Shown: one piece after another, positions 41,001 through 53,000 of the stretch | Numbering within the stretch: position 1 is the stretch's first letter | How the letters are laid out: each line of letters begins with the position of its first letter | Assembly (NCBI GenBank): GCA_013398175.1 | Contig: VZRZ01002185.1 | Span: forward strand, 1,323,537-1,387,536 | Direction of reading: 5' to 3' | DNA: 64,000 nt | From: Climacteris rufus | Lineage: Eukaryota > Chordata > Aves > Passeriformes > Climacteridae | Notes under the pieces: model-generated | Told to the model about the DNA's origin: nothing | Seen by the model: the letters and a program-made list of their open reading frames with translations, nothing else | The model's database searches: none | Made by a program: the position numbers and the translations under genes

Positions 41001-44000
41001 TAGAACATCTTGAACTTCTGTGAGGCACAAATAGGAACTGAGAATCTGGCCAGTTATTTTAAGCATACTGAAATCAGATGAGTTCATTTGGAAATCAAAT
41101 CTTAGGTCTTCTCTCACCCATCTTATAAGAAAAATAACTGCATTTTCATCAAATCAGTTCCTGTCAGTTTTGTGTATTTGAAATCTAAAACAGTCGTCCA
41201 TATTTTTTGTAAACAGGCCCTTTTTGATAAAAATTCGGCTTTAAACACGTGGAGTTATGTTGCATATATTACTTTCCTGTTTCTACTCAGTAACTTAAGC
41301 TGAAGGAAAAATGTTGAAAGTTAAGTATTTTAGAGAGAAATGCCCTGTTGTAGCACAGGTCTGTAGGCTACCCCAGTGTTTTACTTCCAAGTGCTGATTT
41401 GTGTTTCACTTTGGACCAGGTGGGGTCGGTGGAGAGAAATTCTGTCCCACGGTCGCTTCAAGAGACAGCTGAATGAACAGGATGTGGAGATAATTTGCAG
41501 AGCCCTGTTAGCCTATTGCCTTGTTCACTACAGAGGGGATGAGAAAATAAAGAGTTTTATATGGGATCTCATTACCCCAACAGAGGACGGGCAAACACGA
41601 GAGTTACAGAATCACCTCGGTAAGGATTTAACAGGTTTCTGCTGTTAAACAGCTTCATGCATGTGTGCTTGTGGTACTGGGATAAAAACAGCTGAAAACC
41701 CGCTCTGAACGTGTGCTTCTTGAAATAAATGGGATTTATTTCAGATACACAAGTCAACTGATGGGCAAAGAAGTGTCATTTCTGCTTTGCCTTGGGATTG
41801 ATACCTTAACCCAAATGGTGCTCTGTGTAAGCTTTCATTTTATTTCAGTTCATAAGAACCTATTTTGTTTCATAAAAGTGACAGACAACACACTCCTCTT
41901 CTTCCCCCTCTCCTGTTTTGTCCTTAGCTGGTGATGTGTACTCCAGAGATGCTCTGAGACACAAAAAGATTCATCCAGAGACTGATGTTAGTGTTGTTCT
42001 TGCACTGCAGGTCACAATACTGGTATGGGATATAGGAACTATAAGTATCATGGGTATCTGTATCTCTACCTTTAATATTTTACATTATATAGGCTTATCA
42101 GCTCCTGTGCCTAGAGGAAGAAAAGGAAAAAAAGTGAAGACCCAGGCTAGCACTTTTGATATACACAAAGCAGAATGGCTTCGAAAATACAATCCAGAAC
42201 ATCTGTTGCAAGATGAAGGATACAAAAAGCACATAAAACACCATTGCAACAAGTAAGCAGTAGCTGAAGTGTGAATGTCTTTCAGTGGTTTTTTAAAGGT
42301 TATTTTTTTCTTCTAGTTCCTCATTGTTTTAGAAAGCTTTAAAGTAGTTGTGACAGTATGAAGAAAGAAGTTTTAACGGAGTTAGCTTGATTAGAGTAAA
42401 TAGGTCACAGTGTATTAGGAGGTGAGCATACAATTTCACACGTAAAATAATTCTATTACAATTTTTAAAGAAATCTTGGTTTTGTCTGTAGAGAGATCTC
42501 TTGCTAGATGATGCTTTGCAGCAGCCAAGGGACTAAAGAGTGGGAGTGCTTAGCAAAAAGTCTGAAAGCACTAAAGTTGCTGTCCCTCAATCTTACATGT
42601 TGTTTACTGGCACATTTTCCAGGCTTCTGAGAATCTGAGCTACCAGCTTGTTAAAGCTTAGTCATTCATGGCCATGAATGAGCTTGTTTTAGATAAATGA
42701 TTTTTCCGTAGCAAAACCTGTCCTACCCTGTTTGGACACTTGATCCAGCTGTAGTCAAGAACTGAGATAAAGCATGGAGAAGTCACTGGGGTCATGCACT
42801 AGATTGTAAGTGAGAAGGAATGGAAAAGTTAAGGGGAAGATGTTCATTGTCAACCCACTTGATCCTCTCTGAGGGCATGTTCTAAGTAGGAAAAGGGAAA
42901 TAGCAATTTGTTCTTACGAGTATTTTTTGAAGCAAATGAAGAGTGTTCTGCTGACCCTGGTCTTTAGGATTTGAAAGAACTTCTGCAATGAAACAATTTG
43001 TAAATGTGATGGCAGTAAGAATTGTTAGGTGACCTGAGTTGGATGTTATCTCCCCTTAAAATTGAAGGAAGTATGTTTCCACAACTATTGAAAGCTTTTA
43101 ATTTTTGTATTTCTCTTATTTCTTTGTTTAGGGTCTTACTTCGAGTAAGAATGCTGTATTACTTAAAACAAGAAGTCATTGGTAATGAATTCCAGAAGGT
43201 CTTCGATGGAATTGATGCCAGGTGAACTATAAGAGAGTATTTTTGCTTGTTTATTTCAAATGTCAGATGAAAATTCAGAAATCTTCCTAGACCTAAACAA
43301 GAAATGTTAAAAACAAAATATGTTTATCCTTAGACTTTGAGGAACATATTTTTTGTTTTCTCTTTGTTTACTAAATACTTTATCAACTTGACATGAGGAC
43401 GTTTGGATTCCTCCTCTTCATGAGTCTAGTTATATAAAGTAAAATAATGAGTCAAATAGACTGAAAAATTGAGTAAAAGATAGAATTATGTACTTTCCGT
43501 GCTAATTGGCAGGTTTTCCCATGCTTTTGGTTATGTGCTGTGTATTTTTCTAATGCTTTTATTTTTTACTTTATTTTTTTAATGCAAATACTGCTGTTTG
43601 GAATTCTTTAACTCCCTGTTACAGGAGCTTGTAAAAGATAGAAAGTTGTAGTTTGATTCAGAAACATTGGTGAAAGAACAGTCCCTCTCATGCTATTAAA
43701 CACAGATAATCCTTGATTTGCGGAGTTGTGCAAGCACAGACTGCTGGGAGTTCACTGAGAGAGGAAGAATGTTGTGTTCTGGTTCTGCTTTTGTATTCTT
43801 TCCCTGTTACTGGTCTCTCAAATACAAAATGCCAAGCTGCCTGAGTGTTTTGTATTGCTGTTTTTAGGGATTTGCTGTATTTGTATGCTTGAAGAGACAA
43901 GTTTAAAATCCCACGTAAAGTAGACGTACTAAGAGAATAGAAAAATTAATATCTTTCTCTGAATCTTACTGATATTGGTGTGCTCTTGGTGATTCTCTTT

Positions 44001-47000
44001 AGTGAAATTGATGTTTGGGTTCCTGAGCCAGATCATTCTGAAGTTCCTGCTGAGTGGTGGGATGCAGATGCAGATAAATCTCTTCTAATTGGAGTTTTTA
44101 AACATGGTGAGTAATGAAGGTGACTGTGCATGTACTTCCCCAGTCCCCACTATAAAAACACCCTACATTCAATTTTTTTCATAGTTTTCTCTGGAAGTTG
44201 AATTTTTGCCACTTTTTTTTCCTTTATAGGTTATGAAAAATACAACACTATCAGAGCAGACCCAGCTCTTTGCTTCTTGGAAAGGGTTGGCAAACCAGAT
44301 GAGAAAGCAGTTGCTGCTGAACAGAGAGCCAATGATTATATGGATGGGTATGAAAGGGAACGTTTGGGGGCCTTACAGCAAGCAAGTCTGAATTTACATG
44401 CTGTACCTTGCTCTCTTCCTAACTGTTTCACACGAATTTGATGTCATTGTTATGGGGAATACTACTGTGATTTTACTCCCAGGGCATGGAAGAGAATTAG
44501 GAATGGTAGAACAGAACCATCTGTTCAGATGTTTGGGATTTCACAATTAGGGGGAAGATGCAGCAACCTGTTAACAAGGATTCTACCCTGTGTTGGTTTA
44601 TCAGAAATACTTCTTAGAAACTGAAGTGCAAAAGGCTCCAGAGGCAGAGTGCTACAGACCTGTTTAACTTGATTTCAGCATTTGGTGTCTTAGTCTTGTG
44701 TAGCTGACCAGTGACCCCAGTAGATCAACATGAGAATTACTGATAACTGCTGAAAGAGAGAGCTGGTTTTATTCGTTGCCTCATCAGTGAGGTTTTTAGT
44801 TGTGGTCATAAAGAATATCTTTGAATGATATTGTGAATTGGGGGGGAACAGGATTCAAGGCAAGGCTGCCATGAAATATTTTATTCATTTCAAAGAGAAA
44901 ATTAAATATAGTACCTCACTAAATTTAAACCAATTTTGCTTAATTTAAAAGAGTGTAAAACCTTGTAAAATATTACTAAGATGGCTTCTTTTGTGTTGAA
45001 ATTTTAACAGGGATGTAGAAGATCCAGAATATAAGCCAGCACCAGCAATGTTTAAAGATGACATAGAGGTATAGTAGGCACCAATTAATAGCTCCTTTTA
45101 GCACTCATTCACTTAGACACTTTAACACACATTCACTTGGAATGTAATGCTTCCACCTTTTTGTTGAGCAAACCATTACATTTTTTCTGTGTTTCTTGAA
45201 ATTGATAAAGCTTGCTCTGTGTGTTTCTGCAGTTGTCTGGGTGGGCAGGATTGGGACAGAATTGTTGCATAGTTCTGCTGTGTGCCTTGTTAGTCTTTTG
45301 TCTAAAATATGTTACTCTTATTCTTTGGTATATTCATAAATTGTCTCCAAGATGTAAGTTTAGCCTAAATCTCTGGGGAGGGGCTGTATCTTAAATCATG
45401 CTTCACTCTTGTTTTTTTACAGGATGATGTTTCATCCCCGGGTGATCTGGTAATAGCAGATGGAGGTAAATCCATAAAACTTCAGTCTGAGTCAGTTGAT
45501 TTGGAGTTTTGAATTACTTCATTGTTGTGACTGTTAGCTAAAATGTAGTTAGATTGGCTAGTATAGAACCACAGACACCAGCAATGATCAACTTTATCTT
45601 TCCCATGACTTGGTTTTCATATAGATGGACAAATGATGGAAGGAGACAAAATCTATTGGCCCACTCAGTCTGCCTTAACAACGCGCCTTCGCCGCCTGAT
45701 AACAGCTTATCAAAGAACGAGTAAAAATAGGCAGGCCCAGCAGATCCAGCCAACATTCCCAGTACAAACAACTATGATGCAGCCTCCATATGAAGAAGCT
45801 GCACTAAATCCAAAGATGGCTGCTAAGATTGAAAGACAGCAAAGGTATGTGCAGCATGCAAATATGCCTGTATAATCTGCCTTAATGTAAAAAATGTTAA
45901 AGGCATAATAGTGTGTGAAACGTGGAGAAAATGACAGAATTTCGTATCTTTTTACTGCTGATCAAGATGGACGAGAAGAGAAGAAGCTGACTTTTACAGA
46001 GTCGTGTCCACATTTGGAGTGGTGTTTGATCCTGAAAGGGGACGATTTGACTGGACCAAGTTTCGAGCAATGGCTCGGCTGCATAAGAAAACTGATGAGA
46101 GCTTGGAGAAGTACCTGTATGCATTCATGTCCATGTGCAGGAGAGTCTGTCGTCTCCCCTCAAAAGAAGGTGGGTGTGCATGTTTTTGCTTTTTAAATTT
46201 GTGTTGTCAGTGCTTACCTTGAAAAAGTTTTCCTTTCATGTGTTGCAAAATAAAAATAGGGGATGAGGAATTAAGGAAACACATTCAGAGTAAAACTGAA
46301 AGCTTATAATGGAGAGACATGCATTAACTAATCAGAGCCATCTAGTGCTAGTACTGCTTTGCAGTGGGTTGTTGTTTTTTCCAGATTCTCACTTTTGTCT
46401 TATTTTGATACAGAACTCGTGGACCCAAACATTTTTATCCAGCCCATCACAGAGGAGCGTGCTTCCCGGACTCTGTATCGCATTGAGCTCCTGCGGAAAG
46501 TGCGAGAACAGGCTCTCAGACACCCACAGTTGTTTGAACGACTAAAACTGTGCCAGCCAAACCCAGACTTACCTGTCTGGTGGGAATGTGGGACTCATGA
46601 CAGGGATTTACTTATTGGAGCTGCTAAACATGGAGTTAGCAGGACAGATTATCATATTCTTCGTGATCCTGAACTTTCATTTATGTCTGCCCAGAGGAAC
46701 TATAATCAAAACAAAGTGGCTCTCTCGAGAACATCTACTCCACTCTTGCACCAGTACCAGATGGCATTATCTGCTTCTCCTCTTACACCTCAGTCAAGAC
46801 TGTCAGATGCTAAAGTGAATGCTTTTGAGGACACAAAAGCTAAAAATGAAAATCTGAAAGAGGACCCTCAGTCTTCTGAAGAGGAATCTATGTCTACAGA
46901 GGAGACACAGACAATAATGAAATCTGAACCTTTGAGTCCCAAAAATGGCACCCCAATACAAATGACAGACCACAGACCTAGCGTGAAGGCTGAGACAGAC

Positions 47001-50000
47001 AGGCGCATGGTGGCAGCACGGACAGAGCCTCTAACTCCAAACCCAGCTTCCAAAAAACAGAGAGTCAGCAAAAGGGGGTCTGACTCTAGCTCTGACTCAG
47101 ACTCTGACTCAGATAGATCATCCTGTTCTTCCAGGTCATCATCTTCATCCTCTTCGTCTTCCTCATCTTGTTCACACTCTCGATCTGGCTCTAGCTCTTC
47201 ATCATCTTCATCTTGTTCTTCAGCATCTTCATCCTCCTCCTCATCGTCCTCATCATCATCGTCGTCATCATCATCATCGTCTGAAGAGAGTGATAGTGAT
47301 GAAGAGGAGGCACAAAAACGTGGTATGTGTGTAGTCTTACTTCTGCAGTATAACTCTTAAACTGAACAAGTTTATTCTTAATGGAAAAATGTCTAAAAAT
47401 GGATATTAAATCCCACAGAAGTAAACTTTATTAAACCTGAAGTAAACCTAAATAAACATGTTTGCTTAGTTCTTCCAAGTGATTTGGAAGAATTTCAGGA
47501 ATACTGCTTTTTCTTTGCTTCATATCAGTGCCTTGGGTGAGCTCCTTAGGATGTGTTGACTGGCTCCCTAAGCAAGGCTGCTGTGCATGTGGTTCACGAG
47601 TGGGAGAGTGGAATGGCAGTGTTTTCTGGAAGTATATTGTATGTCTGTATTCCCTACTACTGTTTCTTCTTTTTAAATAGAGAGGTTGTTTTGATTTCCC
47701 TGTTTGTTTTTTCCACTCTTGCTCACCTGTCTTTGTAGCTTCCTCATTGTGCTTTCATGAAACCTGCAAGCTTACTTCTGTCCAAGCTCTAGAGTCATGT
47801 CAGCTGCTTTCTCTTGTGAACTGGAGGTGCCCAAGCAATGTTCTTGCACTGAAAATTTTGAAACACTTAAACTTAGGTACCTTTTCAGAAAAGACTGAGG
47901 CGACTGCAGCACATAGGACCACATAACACAGAGACACAGTGAAAGCTTCAAACTAGAAGCAAAAACCTGATAAAGTGATTTAATGTTTTTAATAAACCAA
48001 CCATTCATTATTTAATACATTCCTTACTTCGCTGCTATGAAGTGTCCCCTACTCTTGCCCCATTGAAACTTAGAATGTGGAAAGATTTCTCTAATGTGTG
48101 ATACAAATGGTGATAGAGAAGGGAAGAAAATGAAGGTAGGCAGTGGGATTAAAGCATAAATAAAGAACCTATTTTTTTCCAATACCTTAGGGGGAAAGGC
48201 GTTGTGTTAATCAGATGGATCTTCTTGTACATGGAAATGACAAATGAAAGCCATGGGGTTAATTTAGTGGGGAAATGATTACTGGGCAAGAAAAATGCCA
48301 CTTAAAAAAAGTAGTTAAGATGCTACTGCTTGTAGCAGGGAAGGGACATTTTCAGAGGAAACAGTTGTTTGTAAACAGTAAAACGGTGAGAGCAAAGGAA
48401 TGCTTATATAACATGAATATTCAGATTGAGATTGTGGATACTATAAAGTATGCTACAAGTCCAAATACTAGACTTGTTTTGTACCAGCTCAGTCTGTTCA
48501 GGCAAGTAATCCTGCCTTCCTCAGATTGCAGAATCCCATAAATCAGACAGGGTTGGTTTTTTTTTTTTTTGGCCATTTTGCTGGTGGTGTTAAGAGCTTG
48601 ATAAATGCTGAAAAGTTCACTTAACTTCATCTGCATTTTAATTTTAAGCCCAGGTTTTATTTCTGTTGTTGTACAATAGTAATGGCCCTTTGGCATACTT
48701 TTCACATTTGGAGGATCTCTTAAGGGATTGCTGTATTCTGTCAGATGACTGAGTACATAGCTATTGTTAAAGACAAATTTGACTTCTGTAGAGCTGATGC
48801 TCTTACTCCTTTTCAGGCAACACGTTTTTTGTTGTTGTTTCAGACTGTTTCCCCATGTCATAGTGAAGCTTCTTTTGTTGTCTGGATGGAGGCAAAAGTG
48901 AAATACTACTGATAAGAGAAATACAAGAAAGTCAGAGGAAAGATGGAAAGATACCACTGGAAAGATAATAGGAAAAAATCCTCAGTGATTAAAAATTGAA
49001 CAATTGAATTATGCAGGGACATGTTCAAGACATGGAACATCCAGCATTCCACACAGTAAATGAAATGAGCTGTTCTTGTAAAGTACATCCCAATAGATTA
49101 GCCATGTGCTGGTGATAGACACATTTGATTTCAATTTAATTCTGTACTTTACTGAATGTTGGCTTACAAAGGAAATATTTTAAGTGAAGACTGTCTGTTA
49201 GATTACTCTAAGCATGTCTGTTTCCAAGTAGCTGAATGTCCAACATCTTAAGCTTTGGAGTACTAACCAGAATATATGTGGAATTTACATCCCTAGAAAA
49301 GATCAGCTGCCATCTTGAAAAACCTAAGAGATTAATTTTTCAGTTTAACGTTGTGTTTGGACTTTCCCTGAACATTGTTCTGTGTGTTTTGTTCACCTGA
49401 ACCTCTTACAGTGAGTGTTTAACTCCCTTACAACATAATGATTTTGATGGTTTTATTTAGCAGAAGGAACTCCACATATAAAAGCATATGATGAAGAGAG
49501 TGTGGCCTCTCTGAGCACCACACAAGATGAGACCCAAGACAGTTTCCAAATGAACAATGGGACACCAAATTCCGGTTATCTCCTACAAGGTGGATACATG
49601 TTGGCTGCATCCTACTGGCCAAAGGCAAGTTTATAATGCAACTTTGAAAACCAAAGTAGTAGTTGAAGGTGGGCTGTGGCATTAGTATTCAGTTAAATAT
49701 TTTAAAACCATGAAGCAGGGGAAATAGATGTAGGTTTGAGTTTCAGGAGCTTTTAGCTGTTATGTTGGCTCCTGGAACGTGCATTTAAATCTAAATACTA
49801 CTTTTCATAATTTTTGAAGAAGAGCATAACTTTCATGTGACAGGTGCTTGGCACCTTGTGAAAAATGACATTCAAAGTGTAAAAAATTGACTTTTCTCAA
49901 ATATAGAGGAGAGTTTTGAACTCAGCAAGTATGTTTGCTTACAGAACTTGTAATTTTAGCCGTCACAAGTTTAATTTGACAAATAACTGTGAAATGATCA

Positions 50001-53000
50001 GAAAACACATTAGTTTCTGGAGTGTTCCTGTAATCAGCTGAGTTTATTGAGACTTGAGAACTATGTATTATGGAGGTGTGTGAAATCTTCTCTGTGTTTG
50101 ATGTCTAAAGAATGGGAATCATGAATAATGTGGTTTTGAAAGCTAAAAAGAGACATGAATGAAAGTCTGTAGATTTAGTTTTATAAAAGCTATGTTGTGG
50201 TGTTATGTATGTTACTGAATGTTATGGTGCTGCTCACAGGTTCAGGTCCTGCTACCAGTGAGTCAAAGCCACGCCTACAAATACTACTTTGGTAGCTACC
50301 ATATATTTCCTTAAAAATCAGTGAGATAGTGTATTTCAAGCATTTGCAGGCCCCAGATTCTGTAGAGATGAGAGAGATTGCATATTTGTTTACAGGTGGG
50401 TAGTGAAATTGAGTACAGAGGTGGCTTTCACAAACTTACAGGGAATCAGTACAAATCCAGGGATTTCAAACTCTATTGAAGTCTAGGTCCAGTGATAAAA
50501 GTGTTGTAATTTCTCTTCTCTGTAGAATTAAAAGATAATACGTAAGTGTAACAGTGTTGGTAAGCATTGATCTTACAAAAATACTTTCTTTTTAGGATCG
50601 AGTTATGATTAATCGACTTGACAGCATTTGTCAGACAGTGCTGAAAGGTAAATGGCCCTCAGCCCGAAGGAGCTACGACAGCACCACGGTGGCATCGTTC
50701 TACACCACCAAACTCCTGGATAGTTCAGGGGCAGCTGCAGAATACACTGAGCCCAGTGCACCCACACCCCCTCTTGCAGCTGTTAAAGAAGAGTATGATC
50801 AATCACCACAGCTGTCAAAGGTGAAGAAGCATGTACGAGAAAAGGAGTTTACAGTGAAAATCAATGACGTATGTTTATTTTTATTGCCCTAGGACCTGGT
50901 TGCGATTGCGGTGTGCGGCATGCTTTACCTGCAAGTGGCTGCCTGCTCTCACTCTCACTTCCTTCACACACTTGTTTGTGGGTATTTGGGTCTGCTGCTT
51001 CTGGGCATTGAGTGTTTGGGGTTTGGGTTTGGTTTTTGGGGGAGGGTTTTTTGCGTGTTTTTTTATTTTTCAATTTGCATAAGCCACTGGAAGGAATCAT
51101 TATTTTTCTCTCTGAATTGAATTTTTGCTATTCTGATGCTTCCTTCAGACACCTTGTTTTATGCTGTTTCTAACAAATCTGGTTAGTATTAAAAGGTATT
51201 TCTGTTGTTCAGCTTTTTTTTAAACATTTCAACATATCCTATCCAGCAGGCACTCTATTATTTCATGGTCTTTCAGAGTATTATAGGAAAATTTCCTGGT
51301 TTAAATGCAGGCTAGAAGCTTCAAACATTTTTGTTATCTGTAGTTTGAGACCTGTTCTTAGCACTTAAAAATATATGAATATTTGCTCTTGTAGTTGGGT
51401 CTAGGGCTGGGTTCATGAGGTAAACAGCTTATCAGTGTCTGGATTTTGCAGTTAAGATGAACTTTTTGTTCAAATTTTGGTTCTACACGGAGAAGCAAGA
51501 CTTGTATAACATCTAACACAATGTTTTCATTCTTTCTCAACTCTTCTGGAGTAACTGTATGTGAAAATCCTGATTATGAAGTAGTCATTTCTGCTTCAGC
51601 AGAAGCTCTTCTAACCCTGGCATTTATTTAACAGGAAGGTGGTTTGAAATTGACTTTTCAGAAGCAGGGACTGTCTCAGAAAAGGCCATTTGAAAGCGAG
51701 GAAGGTGCATTGGGTCAGCAGCAATATCTGGCTCGGCTACGTGAACTCCAGAACGCCTCAGAAACCAGCCTTGTCAACTTCCCAAAATCACTTCCCAAAT
51801 CAGGTACATAAAAATACCAGAGGGCATAAGGGTTAGTATTAAATCTTCTGTGTTCTCCTCTTGATCTCCATGTGCAAGCAGTGAAGGGAGATGTTTGCAA
51901 CGTTGCTGTTCTAAACTGCAGTCTGGAGAAATTCTCTCCAATGTGGAGACATTTTCCAGTTTGGAGCATCTGATACTCTGTCACAGTGTCAATTACTCTA
52001 ATGTTAATTTATTAGAATGATGCCATTATACATTGCAAATACCCCCCAAAGAAGATTTTAATAATTATAAAGTGCAGCACTGTACACTGACAGTAATCAG
52101 TTTAAACCACTTATTGTGGTTACTTTGTAAGTGAAGATGAAGAGTTCTAGATTTATGCCTCTGCCAGTTTGCACTCTTCATAATCTTTCCTGTGTCTCCT
52201 GTAAAGAGACTTTGAAGGACAATAATCTAGAATCCATTTTTGGTTTATAGCCAAAAACTTACAGCTTGTTTAATAAAAAAAATAGCAGTAGGTGTACACT
52301 GACAAACAAAAATGAGTCTAAAGTAAGGAGTTAACATATGGATTAAAATATTTGAAATTATTAGAAATAGGTGCTTGATTTAGGCCAGCTTCTGATTAAA
52401 TTTTGGAAGATACCATTAAGGTCTTGTTAAACATTTATTTAGGGATGACTGCCTCTGTGAGTGTAACGTCAGCAGTTTTGAACAACTCTCATCCCTGTCC
52501 AGATTAATCTGGAGGGGGGTGAGGAGGGCAGTAATGAAATTTTCATAGTAAAATGGCTTTTCAGAGCCTGACATTTATGATGCTTTAAACAGTCATAAAG
52601 CAAAGGGCAATTTATCTTTGGTATTACATGTAGAAATTATATTCACTTGCACTATTTCAAGGAATTTTATTTCCTTTTTTTATTCGGACATGTTTCTTTT
52701 TATAAACAAGCATCTGACACTAGTTTTATTGCATCATTTATTAGGTACTTCCAGTCACTTAACAGCCAGTGCCAATGGAGTCATAGTTGACAGTCAGCCT
52801 GTAGTCAAAAAGAGACGAGGAAGAAGGAAGAATGTGGAGGGAGTTGATGTCCTCTTTATGAATAGAAATAAACAGCCTAACCATGTAAGTAAGCTTGATT
52901 TTGTACCAAAAAAAGATACAAATTATTATTAGTGCCTTAACTGAGAATAACTAGCTGTCAACATGCAACAAAAACTTTATTGCTCACAGCTTTTGTCACT

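Noticed and set aside
41928..42010. Separate 83-nt exon ending at CTGCAG|GTCACA
   Set aside because: Inclusion would shift the frame of the next exon and hit an early stop. Only the full 165-nt extension is frame-compatible, so it is reported that way.
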